Positions 6,632-14,077 of a stretch of DNA of 27,490 nt are shown piece after piece. Positions within the stretch are counted from its first letter, which is position 1. Every line of letters starts with the position of its first letter. Source of the DNA: a virus. The notes beneath the pieces are model-generated. The model made no database searches. It had not been told where the DNA came from and saw only the letters and a list, made by a program, of their open reading frames with translations. The stretch is from IMG/VR virus record IMGVR_UViG_3300012920_000204, positions 1 through 27,490 of that record; one strand, given 5' to 3'. Position numbers and translations under genes: made by a program.

Positions 6632-6868
6632 CTATTTAAGTGACCTAACTATAAAGTCAACTGATTTGTCCAACTGATCAGCTTCGCGGAGGGTTAGTAC
6701 ATCTTCCCATGCGTGGGTTGTGTGATTGGTTACTCGTTCCTTAACCATGCCGTCTTGGATAAAGTAATCATCACTCCAGCCGAACTCTTTGCAGAGATAT
6801 TCCAAAGCGATTTGTTTTTCATCTTCAGGTGAGATGGTGATGCTGACTTGTCCTGTTACTGTTTTCAT
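6632..6868 (-). CDS. small unknown protein (78 aa)
   Basis: Unrecognised. The N-terminus (MKTVTGQVSITISPEDEKQI) is beta-like and is followed by helices (ALEYLCKEFGW, TLREADQLDKSVDFIVRSLK). The 27-nt gap upstream carries a C-rich leader stretch, CCCCCAACCAC (complement of 6883-6893), also seen before two other small genes (7228 and 22232). Third gene of the cluster transcribed from 7534-7562. Confidence 0.65.
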   Translation of the reverse strand: MKTVTGQVSITISPEDEKQIALEYLCKEFGWSDDYFIQDGMVKERVTNHTTHAWEDVLTLREADQLDKSVDFIVRSLK

Positions 6869-6895
6869 AGGGTAGTGAATTTGTGGTTGGGGGTT

Positions 6896-7228
6896 TTACA
6901 TTGACCAGTAGGTCTCGGAAGAAGGGCTGGAGCAAAGCGGTGTGTTAGCGGGCTCCATGTACTTCTTTCCAGTCATGAGGTTGGTCCGCTCGACCATTTT
7001 GATTTCACCGTTTTCGTAATCGGGGCAAATACCGTTTGTGTATTCCTCGATTGTGCAAACTGATGCGATGTCGTGTTCGCATTCAGAAAGCTCGTTGAGC
7101 TGCTTGGCCAACCGCCATGCTGCGCCATTGGTTTCGTAAAGGGCAAGATCGTAACCGGTCGGATTTTTGTAAAAAGCGTAACCTGTGTCAATGCGATAAA
7201 CGACGTATTTTGTTTTGTGTGGGATCAT
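6896..7228 (-). CDS. unknown protein (110 aa)
   Basis: Function not recognised. It starts MIPHKTKYVVYRIDTGYAFY; a central helix reads AAWRLAKQLNEL, and the C-terminal tail reads VERTNLMTGKKYMEP, then CSSPSSETYWSM. The tail style (NLMTGK.Y.E...P..CSP..ETYWSM) resembles small proteins I associate with marine T4-like phages, from memory only. The middle region could bind a nucleotide or protein partner; nothing catalytic is visible. The leader has the C-rich motif CCAACCCCCAA (complement of 7255-7265) and ends TATATT-ATG, with no SD. Confidence 0.7.
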   Translation of the reverse strand: MIPHKTKYVVYRIDTGYAFYKNPTGYDLALYETNGAAWRLAKQLNELSECEHDIASVCTIEEYTNGICPDYENGEIKMVERTNLMTGKKYMEPANTPLCSSPSSETYWSM

Positions 7229-7266
7229 AATATAAAAAAAGTCAAAGTGAAAAATTGGGGGTTGGA

Positions 7267-7527
7267 TTAAAGCTTGTTCTGTGAGAAGAGCTCTTCTGCT
7301 GTTGGCAGAGTGTCAGCATATTGCTGAAGATCGTAAATGATATCGTCAAGGATTTCACGATAGTGCTGATGGGTATCCCATTCACAGTTATTAGCGACCG
7401 TGGTAACAATCATGTCCTTGATTGTCTGATGAAGGTTTGGGTCCTCCATGGCCTTGTCTTTGGCCTGTTGAATATAGGATTCGTAATTACGAGTGCGGAT
7501 CATTGGTGTTGTGGTAGTATTGCTCAT
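7267..7527 (-). CDS. unknown helical protein (86 aa)
   Basis: Unrecognised. A Thr-rich N-terminus (MSNTTTTPMIRTRNYESYI) is followed by acidic helices, including a HQTIKDMIVTTVANNCEW segment and YREILDDIIYDLQQYADTL. The start is fixed by a promoter whose -10 box (TAGAAT) ends 6 nt upstream of the ATG at 7525-7527. It is the first gene of the cluster of small genes ending at 6148, so it should be expressed early and strongly. Confidence 0.75.
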   Translation of the reverse strand: MSNTTTTPMIRTRNYESYIQQAKDKAMEDPNLHQTIKDMIVTTVANNCEWDTHQHYREILDDIIYDLQQYADTLPTAEELFSQNKL

Positions 7528-7533
7528 GAGTAT

Positions 7534-7600
7534 ATTCTACCACATTTTAAGAAAAATGTAAATACTAAAATGCTAAAAAAATGCACTTTTTTCACTTTTT
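7534..7600 (-). promoter_or_regulatory. leaderless-type promoter with duplicated upstream cassette
   Basis: GCATTTT (7567-7573), 4 nt, TTTACA (7557-7562), 17 bp, TAGAAT (7534-7539), 6 nt, ATG. Upstream runs TTTTTTTAGCATTTT preceded by GTGAAAAAAGTGCA. The block is closely repeated at 22274-22335. The A/T tracts may also act as a weak terminator for the halogenase gene, whose stop is at 7632. Confidence 0.78.
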
Positions 7601-7631
7601 GCCGAATTTGACACAAAAATGCTCGATTTGG

Positions 7632-8888
7632 CTATTTTACGGTATGGCCGTAAGGGAGATTTTCTGGCAATGGAAATAGGGAATCCATGGCCGAAAACAG
7701 ATCGGAGAATTTGTCCTCAAAAACATCACCGATGAGCAAATCGGTTAGGGTGCCTTTCAACTCGCCATTTGCCTTTATCAAATCAGCGAAGTTAAAGGTA
7801 GGATGGTAAAAGGCATAAACGATTTTTCTCATTCGTTCAATGGCATCGCACAATGACTTTCCGTATTCGGTAAAGCATTCCGTTTCTGACTTTGATGTGG
7901 TGAGATGGGCGTGAATGGAATCGGCAGCGAGCTCGGCTGATTTAAGAGCAAGAAAAACTCCTGATGAAAAGACAGGATCAAGAAAGGCAAAGGCATCTCC
8001 TACAAGAACCATGCCAGGTGTTGCGCAGTGAGTAGCACGATAACTGTAATCCCCAGTAGCCCAAGTTTGACCAACCTGCTCAGCTGTGGACAAGGAGTCC
8101 TTTACCCATAAGTTATTTTCAATCTCTCGTTCGAGTATCTTCTTGGGATCTTGTGTATCAGAAAAAAGATAATCCCGCTCAGCAACAATGCCCACCGAAA
8201 CACGGTCGCCTTGTTGAGGAATATGCCAGAACCAACCTTTATTGGGTAGTGCGGCAATGGTCGTTGAACCTTCGTCAATACCGCAGTTTCTTTTACCGCC
8301 TTTATAGTAAGTCCAGATGGCCACCTTGTTTAAGTTTGGATCGCGCTGTCTCCACTTTGACTTACCCGAATAAAAACAGTCACGACCCGATGCATCAACT
8401 ATTTGTTTGCAATGGAAAGAGCGTAAAGTGCCTTTGTGTTTGGCAACAAGTCCTGTGACTCTCGCCCGATCTTCGTCGTAAGTGGTAGAAAGAACCTTAC
8501 TTTCGTCAACAAATGTGGCTCCGTTACTCACTGCCTTTTCAATCAGCATTTGATCAAAGTCAGCACGTTCAACTTGCCATGTAATTGAAGAAGGATGATC
8601 CTTGTGCTCAAAGAAGTAAAACGGACTGCTTACCTTTCCTTCTTCAGACGCAAACTGAACACTGTGCTTTTTCTGAAAACCAATTTCATCCATTCGGGAA
8701 ACCAGTCCAAGTCGATCAAGTGTGTACCAACAAAAGGGCATTAAGCTTTCGCCGACGTGATACCTTGGAAACTTTTCCTTTTCCAATACAAGAACACTAT
8801 GGCCTTGTTCGGCAAGAAGCGCTGCAGTAGTACTTCCAGCAGGGCCCGCGCCAATCACAATAACATCCCATGTATCTTTAATGGTCAA
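7632..8888 (-). CDS. FAD-dependent halogenase-like oxidoreductase
   Basis: A 418-residue flavoprotein. The FAD-binding GAGPAGS sits at 13-19 and VLEKEKFPRYHVGES at 34-48. WFWHIP at 219-224 fits the WxWxIP signature of flavin-dependent halogenases. GDAFAFLDPVFSSGVFLA at 297-314 is the second FAD/halide-site segment typical of that family. Lys73/Lys74 in GFQKKHSVQF lie where CmlS-type halogenases have their catalytic Lys. The class uses FADH2, O2 and halide to make HOCl, which is relayed to the Lys. Related non-halogenating reductases and monooxygenases share much of this. It is the last gene of the DNA polymerase operon; its ATG overlaps the stop of the small membrane protein gene. The length is somewhat short for tryptophan halogenases (about 530) and closer to the CmlS core. 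Substrate unknown. Confidence 0.78.
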   Translation of the reverse strand: MTIKDTWDVIVIGAGPAGSTTAALLAEQGHSVLVLEKEKFPRYHVGESLMPFCWYTLDRLGLVSRMDEIGFQKKHSVQFASEEGKVSSPFYFFEHKDHPSSITWQVERADFDQMLIEKAVSNGATFVDESKVLSTTYDEDRARVTGLVAKHKGTLRSFHCKQIVDASGRDCFYSGKSKWRQRDPNLNKVAIWTYYKGGKRNCGIDEGSTTIAALPNKGWFWHIPQQGDRVSVGIVAERDYLFSDTQDPKKILEREIENNLWVKDSLSTAEQVGQTWATGDYSYRATHCATPGMVLVGDAFAFLDPVFSSGVFLALKSAELAADSIHAHLTTSKSETECFTEYGKSLCDAIERMRKIVYAFYHPTFNFADLIKANGELKGTLTDLLIGDVFEDKFSDLFSAMDSLFPLPENLPYGHTVK

Positions 8889-9091
8889 AGCAAAAACTTT
8901 CCTATAATGCCAACGGCAGTCATTGCACCATTGGTAAAGATGATCGGTTTGTCTTTCATTCTAATACCTGCAGCAAGCCAAAGAAGACCGCCGAGGATTT
9001 GCAGATACCAGCCTGTAGAAACACCAGCGCTGAATAAGCCAAAGCCACAAATAAGAATGGCTGTTGCCGCCCATTTCAAAACACTGGTCAT
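8885..9091 (-). CDS. small multi-pass membrane protein (68 aa)
   Basis: Unrecognised. Three hydrophobic stretches are evident: WAATAILICGFGLFSAGV, WYLQILGGLLWLAAGI and, after RMKDKP, FTNGAMTAVGIIGKFLL. The spacing (about 20 residues each) suggests three short membrane passes or a hairpin plus an amphipathic helix. The stop overlaps the halogenase start as ATGA, so the two proteins are probably translationally coupled and may act at the same membrane site. There is no SD upstream; 5 bp separate it from the preceding gene. Confidence 0.7.
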   Translation of the reverse strand: MTSVLKWAATAILICGFGLFSAGVSTGWYLQILGGLLWLAAGIRMKDKPIIFTNGAMTAVGIIGKFLL

Positions 9092-9096
9092 TAGAT

Positions 9097-9396
9097 TTAC
9101 TTGATAATACCAAGAGCTTTCAGCTTACCTTTACCCCAGTCTTGTCCCAGCTTTTTAATATCAGCAGGAGTAAGGTCTTCAACGATATATGTTTTACGAC
9201 CAAGTTTTACTTCTGTTTTTGTAGGGGTTTCTTCAACAGCTTCAAGTCGATCTTCACGTATCTCCGAGGAAGCAAGAATATCTTCTTCCTCTTCTTGTAC
9301 TTCTTCCTCGCTTGTAAATTGAGGTGCGATTGGCTTTTGATTTATAAGAGCAGATTGTCCGCTGTTCCATCCAAAGATTCTTTTAAGTAGTCTCAT
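9097..9396 (-). CDS. unknown acidic protein (99 aa)
   Basis: Unrecognised. A basic N-terminus (MRLLKRIFGWNSG) leads into a low-complexity acidic middle (EEEVQEEEEDIL, residues about 30-41, then EDRLEAVEETP). A C-terminal module follows (KLGRKTYIVEDLTPADIKKLGQDWGKGKLKALGI) and looks like a small folded helical domain. The layout, an amphipathic N-terminal anchor, an acidic linker and a C-terminal domain, suggests an adaptor or scaffold, without further evidence. It lies in the polymerase operon, 16 bp after the primase-like gene. Confidence 0.65.
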   Translation of the reverse strand: MRLLKRIFGWNSGQSALINQKPIAPQFTSEEEVQEEEEDILASSEIREDRLEAVEETPTKTEVKLGRKTYIVEDLTPADIKKLGQDWGKGKLKALGIIK

Positions 9397-9412
9397 AGCT
9401 TTTATTTATTAA

Positions 9413-10351
9413 TCATATGTTTTGTAGTGCCCACTCAATAGCACGGGCTGCTTCTTTTTTAAACGGGCGGTTCTTATACCATTCACCCGTTTCATTATCA
9501 ATCTCTTTTGATAAAGCTTCAATTTGTTGAGGTGTAATTGGGTATCCTTTCTTAATTGCGCTTACGGCAATAGAGCTCATGATAGCATACATCTTGGCAT
9601 ACCAACCTGTTTCTGAAATGCACCGATACTCACTTACTAATTTTTGATTAACAAAAGGACAGTCGTGATAAGAAGACCAATGATAGTTTGTATTATTAAG
9701 CTGATCCCTTTTATATGCCATTAGCTTTTCTTGCATTTCAGCGCTTAATCGAGATCTAAAATCAGAAGAGTTGGGTTCTGCAAAGGCGTGCTTTTCCAGC
9801 AGTTCTTCTGTATTTAATAACGGAGCATCACGATGAAACTCAATGAACTGATAAGAATTAGGATACTGCGCAGGTACATAATACATACGAGAAAGATCCT
9901 TTGTTTGTGGATCACCTAGTTCGTTGTATTCATTATTAAGAGCAAACCAAAAGTGCTTTATCTTATCTGCAGCAATTAACTTATCGCAAGGAATAACAAT
10001 ACGAAACTTTGGATTCTCTTTTGTGCTGCTTGCCGATGAATAACATATATGACGAATACCTTTAAAACTTTCCAGTGCTTCTTCAAAGGTACATTCATAA
10101 TCATCAATGTCAAGAGCAGCCCATCCGCCCCAGCCCAATACATTTACATTACGACGCTTTTCACCAGGCTTATACACAGCTGGGCTAATAAGAGGAGAGC
10201 TTTTTCCGCGCTCGCCTTTCTTAGGCTTATACCCAGGCTGTGTTGATAGTCCCTGCAATAAAGACTCAAATTGATCCCATGTTTTAAACGACATTCTACG
10301 ATGTGTAGAATTATCAAAGATGGAATTAAATATGGTCAGTGAATACTCCAT
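9413..10351 (-). CDS. primase-polymerase (AEP)-like protein
   Basis: A 312-residue protein. WAALDIDDYE (Asp81, Asp83) looks like motif I (hhDhD) of archaeo-eukaryotic primases. It is followed by ICYSSASSTKENPKFRIVIP (103-121), like the S-x-S/T...KFR.V.P segment of VirE-N/BT4734-type and phage/plasmid primase-polymerases. LSRMYYVPAQYPNSY comes later, as in the motif III neighbourhood. T4 itself uses the DnaG/TOPRIM-type primase gp61, which is not in this window. If active, it would add primers or translesion synthesis; it could also be a catalytically degenerate DNA-binding relative. It is third in the polymerase operon, 2 bp after the MazG-like gene, which supports a replication role. The assignment rests on motif pattern alone. 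Confidence 0.55.
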   Translation of the reverse strand: MEYSLTIFNSIFDNSTHRRMSFKTWDQFESLLQGLSTQPGYKPKKGERGKSSPLISPAVYKPGEKRRNVNVLGWGGWAALDIDDYECTFEEALESFKGIRHICYSSASSTKENPKFRIVIPCDKLIAADKIKHFWFALNNEYNELGDPQTKDLSRMYYVPAQYPNSYQFIEFHRDAPLLNTEELLEKHAFAEPNSSDFRSRLSAEMQEKLMAYKRDQLNNTNYHWSSYHDCPFVNQKLVSEYRCISETGWYAKMYAIMSSIAVSAIKKGYPITPQQIEALSKEIDNETGEWYKNRPFKKEAARAIEWALQNI

Positions 10352-10353
10352 TC

Positions 10354-10758
10354 TTACATATCAGTAAGCGTACCGTGGTTACCTTCGTGGCTAGGGTTTT
10401 CCCATTCTTCAGGCTTTACAAGATCAGGCAAATTAAAGTCATTCTTTCGGGAAGTATTAATTCCAACTTCCTTTGCCATGTTTGCTTTATGAACAGCATC
10501 CCAAGCTTTATATGCGTCAATACCAAATGCATCCATAGTTCCAATCGCTACGACACATAGGTCAATCAACCCATCAACTACTTCTTCAGGATCACGCAAT
10601 AAAGCAGCTGACTTTGTTTCGTTTAGTTCCTCATCAAGAAACCTTAGCCTAAACTCAAGATACTCTTTTAGTTTTAATTTGTCAAAATCAGCTAATGCTT
10701 CATGTACACCGAACTTGCGGTGCATATCGTTTATGTCTTTTACCCAGTCTTTACTCAT
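10354..10758 (-). CDS. MazG-like nucleoside triphosphate pyrophosphohydrolase
   Basis: A 134-residue all-helical protein with the MazG/PRA-PH metal-binding pattern: LDEELNET (EExxE at 43-47) and PEEVVDGLIDLCVVAIGT (ExxD at 59-62). A third helix (AYKAWDAVHKANMAK) is typical of the phage subfamily. These enzymes hydrolyse (d)NTPs to NMP and pyrophosphate. In phages they are proposed to clean noncanonical nucleotides or adjust host alarmones. The neighbours are DNA polymerase (11 bp upstream) and the primase-like gene, suggesting dNTP-pool duty. No SD; AAAAGACT precedes the ATG. Confidence 0.82.
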   Translation of the reverse strand: MSKDWVKDINDMHRKFGVHEALADFDKLKLKEYLEFRLRFLDEELNETKSAALLRDPEEVVDGLIDLCVVAIGTMDAFGIDAYKAWDAVHKANMAKEVGINTSRKNDFNLPDLVKPEEWENPSHEGNHGTLTDM

Positions 10759-10769
10759 AGTCTTTTTAG

Positions 10770-13247
10770 TTATCCAAAAAATTGTTCAAGATCGGCCACA
10801 GGTTCTACGTGCCAACCAATTGCATCAAGTATCATCTTGATCGGATCAACGAATGTTTTACTAAACTGCAGATCGTAATCAATGTATCTATCAAGTTCAA
10901 GTTCAGTTGGAAGATGATCCGGAAATGAAATAATGTTTTGCTGTAGCGTGTTAGGCTTTTTAAGATATACAAACTTAATCTTATCACCACTTTGAATCAG
11001 CGGAAACTTTTTATCCAAGCCGCGATCTTTAATAGCTTTATTGTATAGCAAGGAACCTCGCACATGAATAGGTGTACCTTTTTCAAACACTGTGCTGGAG
11101 TTAGCCCACTTACGAAGAGCATTAACTCCACGAGGAAAGGCAACCTTATCAGCGGATAATACGCTGAAGTGCTTTTTGAAAAGTTGAATGGCTTCTTGAG
11201 TTTTACCTTCATCACCAGTCATGATAATCTTGAACATTGCGTTCATGGCTTCACGACAGACTTGAGGAGTTGAACTCTTAATAGCCTCAATACCCATGAT
11301 CTTAATCTTTGGTTCTGCATACTGAACACCTTCGTTATTATGAACATTGAGAATGTATCGTTTCTTTGCAGTCCAGATTCCACGATCAGCAATGGCTTCT
11401 CGTTTCATCACCATGCGATTACAATAAGCAGAGGAATCTTCAGCAAATTTATCAAACGCTTTGGCCAACATTGGCTCAATCGCTTTACTGCCAAACTCAT
11501 CAAGAAAGGCAACAGGATCTTTCGGCTTAAACTTATCAATCACATCCTTCACACCAATGTATAAAGAGTCGGTATCAATCGCAATAACACGATCCTTCTT
11601 TTCTTTGAGAAAGTCATCCAGAAAGTCGTTAACTTTTTCTTCAGCATACTTGATAACCGCCTGTCCAGTAAGAGTGATTCCAGACGCAATGCGAAGATCA
11701 AAGTAGCGAAAGTACTTGTTACCACACGCACCGTAAAGTGAGTTAAGAAGAATCTTTACCGCCGTTTGAGAAGTATCAAGTCTTGCCACATTACTTTCAG
11801 CAACCTTCCTTGCGCCTTTATCCGACTTGCTAACCTTTTCCAAACTCTGCTTGGCAAGAATCATTTCATCTTTAATGCCAACCCTTTTAGCATAAAGCTC
11901 TTCAACAATCTCTGGAATAATACCTTTCTTAGCTGTGCTGAATACCGCACCGTTAGCTGCCTTTGCACCAATAGGGTCCTTCATTGGCAACAGTGTTTCA
12001 GGCGACATATTGTATTGAACAATAAGATTAGGATACAGAGAGTTAAGGTCAAACGACATAACCCAGTCATGCATACCAACATGAGGTTCCTTTACAAAAC
12101 CACCTGGGAATGTTTCGGAATAGTTTTCTTTACTTGGTGGGATTGCAATCTTTTTCTTAGCCAACCGCCGAAAGATAATGCTGTCCCATATCGCTGTTGT
12201 TCCAAGTGTGTCGGTATAATTCACACCACCCAGATAAGCCATGGTTAAGACCAATGTAATAAGGCCTAGCTTTTCTTCCATTCGCTCGATCAGCTCAACG
12301 TCCTTGATATTATAATCAACAAACATTTGATAGTCAGCATCATAAAGATCACGAAGAGTACCAATCTCTGAATAGTCGAGTTTCTTCTCGCCAAGAACCA
12401 CACTTGCAATATGATTAAGTGAATAAGACTCTTGGTTACCATAAGTGTAAGCAAACTTTTTGAACAGCTCCATGTAGTCAAGAGACTGAACTCCGCTTAT
12501 ATCAAAAGTAACTTGAGTCTTACCCATGATAGTAATTTCTCGTCTGTCAATCTTGCCCCAAGGGGAGAAGCTTTTAGCAATGTCTTCCCCAAGCAAAACC
12601 GCGGATCGAGAAACAAGATAAGGAATATCAAAGAAACGTGTATTCCAACCTGTGATAACATCAGGTGTGTATTCAGGTTGCGCCCAGTGATCAATAAAGT
12701 CGTGAAGCATTTCAGCCTCTGATTCAAACTGACGATACTCGATTTGCAGGTGAGTTAGTTTGGACACGGAAGCATCATAAGGCTTGATACCCCATACACG
12801 ATACCGATCTTCACGACTTGACTTATAAGCAATTGTAAGGATTTCGTTTGTAGGATTATCCACATTAGGAAAGCCATCTCCGTAAGAAGTCTCAATGTCA
12901 AGAGAAGCAACATCAATGTTTGCTCGAGAATACTTTATCTCGTCGGGAAACTGACTTTGAATAAAAGCAGGAATGTGACGTGTATTACCGTAAAGCTTAA
13001 AGTCAGGTACGCCGTCGTAAGTCTTTTCAAACTGCCGAACTTCAGCCATCGACTCGAATCGCATGGGCTCAACTGGAGTACCGTCAAGGGCCTTCCATTC
13101 AGTGTCCTCGTTTTTAGACTGAAGAAAAAGCTGAGGACGATACTTAATCTTATGTCTTACTTTGTTGCCGTCGTCATCATAACCTCGATAAAGAAGTTGG
13201 TTACCAAAGCGGTCAACACAAGTATAAAAACCTTCTATTGTAAGCAT
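10770..13247 (-). CDS. 43: T4-type family B DNA polymerase
   Basis: An 825-residue family B polymerase, complete and uninterrupted (T4 gp43 is 898). 3'-5' exonuclease motifs: DIE at 117-119, N202-TRFF-D207, and Y312-NIK-D316. Polymerase motifs: A, FDLNSLYP (Asp400); B, KILLNSLYG (498-506); C, DTDS (558-561). The C-terminus LEQFFG is a sliding-clamp-binding peptide like those of T4-type polymerases. It is the replicative polymerase acting with gp45 and gp44/62. First gene of an operon that also holds MazG-like, primase-like, two unknown proteins and the halogenase. The -10 box ends 6 nt before the ATG, so the mRNA is predicted leaderless. A leaderless message would have no untranslated site for RegA repression, which in T4 acts on the gene 43 region. 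Confidence 0.97.
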   Translation of the reverse strand: MLTIEGFYTCVDRFGNQLLYRGYDDDGNKVRHKIKYRPQLFLQSKNEDTEWKALDGTPVEPMRFESMAEVRQFEKTYDGVPDFKLYGNTRHIPAFIQSQFPDEIKYSRANIDVASLDIETSYGDGFPNVDNPTNEILTIAYKSSREDRYRVWGIKPYDASVSKLTHLQIEYRQFESEAEMLHDFIDHWAQPEYTPDVITGWNTRFFDIPYLVSRSAVLLGEDIAKSFSPWGKIDRREITIMGKTQVTFDISGVQSLDYMELFKKFAYTYGNQESYSLNHIASVVLGEKKLDYSEIGTLRDLYDADYQMFVDYNIKDVELIERMEEKLGLITLVLTMAYLGGVNYTDTLGTTAIWDSIIFRRLAKKKIAIPPSKENYSETFPGGFVKEPHVGMHDWVMSFDLNSLYPNLIVQYNMSPETLLPMKDPIGAKAANGAVFSTAKKGIIPEIVEELYAKRVGIKDEMILAKQSLEKVSKSDKGARKVAESNVARLDTSQTAVKILLNSLYGACGNKYFRYFDLRIASGITLTGQAVIKYAEEKVNDFLDDFLKEKKDRVIAIDTDSLYIGVKDVIDKFKPKDPVAFLDEFGSKAIEPMLAKAFDKFAEDSSAYCNRMVMKREAIADRGIWTAKKRYILNVHNNEGVQYAEPKIKIMGIEAIKSSTPQVCREAMNAMFKIIMTGDEGKTQEAIQLFKKHFSVLSADKVAFPRGVNALRKWANSSTVFEKGTPIHVRGSLLYNKAIKDRGLDKKFPLIQSGDKIKFVYLKKPNTLQQNIISFPDHLPTELELDRYIDYDLQFSKTFVDPIKMILDAIGWHVEPVADLEQFFG

Positions 13248-13253
13248 GATATA

Positions 13254-13293
13254 ATTATATCAAAATTCTAGGAAAATGTAAATCCTAAAATGC
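13254..13293 (-). promoter_or_regulatory. leaderless-type promoter of gene 43
   Basis: GCATTTT (13287-13293), 4 nt, TTTACA (13277-13282), 17 bp, TATAAT (13254-13259), 6 nt, ATG at 13245-13247. It lies in the 55-bp gap after the small CPMC membrane protein gene. Confidence 0.83.
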
Positions 13294-13302
13294 GTATAAA
13301 TG

Positions 13303-13497
13303 TTACTGATCTATTTCTACTGCAAATCGTTTGGCTCGTTTTGCCAAGTATACTATAAAGCCAAAGAACGACATCAAGACTCCTGTTAAAACAAGCAGCA
13401 GTAGAAAGATAGCAGAGTTTGATGCAATAAGCTCTTGACCTGATGCCCCGCTTAAACACATGGGACAAGCTAAAAATGTATTACTGTAAATTACCAT
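13303..13497 (-). CDS. small single-pass membrane protein with CPMC motif (64 aa)
   Basis: It starts MVIYSNTFLACPMCLSGASG. A long hydrophobic span (AIFLLLLVLTGVLMSFFGFIVYLA) and a basic tail (KRAKRFAVEIDQ) follow. The Ala-Cys-Pro-x-Cys after a short hydrophobic lead resembles small exported CPxC proteins found beside bacterial respiratory oxidase genes. That suggests host origin, but the match is from memory and short. A longer start at 13518 lies inside the hairpin that follows hsp20, so I prefer 13497. No SD. Metal or heme binding by CPMC is possible but untested. Confidence 0.55.
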   Translation of the reverse strand: MVIYSNTFLACPMCLSGASGQELIASNSAIFLLLLVLTGVLMSFFGFIVYLAKRAKRFAVEIDQ

Positions 13498-13506
13498 ATA
13501 AACAAT

Positions 13507-13538
13507 GCGGCCCGACAAACAAAAGTCTGCCGAGCCGC
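13507..13538 (-). terminator. hairpin after hsp20, probable terminator
   Basis: GCGGCCCGAC and GCCGAGCCGC can pair as a GC-rich imperfect stem around an A-rich loop, 12 bp after the hsp20 stop. On the minus strand it is followed by ATTGTTTATA, a weak T tract, so termination may be partial. Confidence 0.5.
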
Positions 13539-13550
13539 TCGCTTCTTATT

Positions 13551-13979
13551 CTATTCAGAAAGAAATTCTTTTTTCGATTTACCGTTAATGGTAAACACCT
13601 TTGGTTGAAGTTCCTCAGGGATTTCTCTCTCAAGTTTAATTGAAAGAACACCGTGTGCCAGTGTTACACCTTTGATTTGAACGTGCTCGGCAAGATCAAA
13701 AGATTTCTCAAACTTTCGAGTTCCAATGCCTTTATGCAAATACTCAACATCTTTGGATGAAGAATCATTGCCTTCAACTGTAAGCTGACTTTTATCAAGA
13801 GTAACCTTAAGGTCTTCTTCTTTAAAGCCTGCTACTGCAATCGCAATTTCAAATGAGTTATCCGAATGTTTAATAACATTATGCGGAGGATAAGTTTGAT
13901 TGTTTTGCGATGATTCAATTCGATCAAAGAATTGATCGAACCCTACTGTCCACGAACGTGGGATACTATATGTTGTCAT
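13551..13979 (-). CDS. hsp20: Hsp20/alpha-crystallin small heat shock protein (IbpA-like)
   Basis: A 142-residue protein. The N-terminus (SWTVGFDQFFDRIES...YPPHNVIK) matches IbpA-type class A sHSPs. An alpha-crystallin domain follows at about 40-125 (FEIAIAVAGFKEEDLKVTLD, LTVEGN, HGVLSIKLER), then a VFTI-type I-x-I tail. It is an ATP-independent holdase that keeps proteins from aggregating; T4-like cyanophages also carry hsp20. Unlike most genes here it has a good SD: AAGGAG seven bases before the ATG. It lies downstream of the late-promoter gene pair, so late expression during virion assembly is plausible. A GGAAU-GCC-UUCG-GG-GUUCC hairpin lies between it and the preceding stop, followed later by the GC hairpin at 13507-13538. 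Confidence 0.93.
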   Translation of the reverse strand: MTTYSIPRSWTVGFDQFFDRIESSQNNQTYPPHNVIKHSDNSFEIAIAVAGFKEEDLKVTLDKSQLTVEGNDSSSKDVEYLHKGIGTRKFEKSFDLAEHVQIKGVTLAHGVLSIKLEREIPEELQPKVFTINGKSKKEFLSE

Positions 13980-14077
13980 TTGTTTTCTCCTTGTATTAAG
14001 CGAGTTTATGTTAGTCGGAACCCCGAAGGCATTCCTATTGACTGACCTTCTTGGCCAATCAAAATTGTGTTACGCCG

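Noticed and set aside
11766-12248. 160-codon plus-strand open frame within gene 43
   Set aside because: Antisense to conserved polymerase coding sequence; Cys/Phe/Asn-rich random composition and no promoter.
13485-13490. TGTAAA as the -35 of another minus-strand promoter
   Set aside because: No TATAAT-like hexamer at 17 bp (TGTCCC is there).
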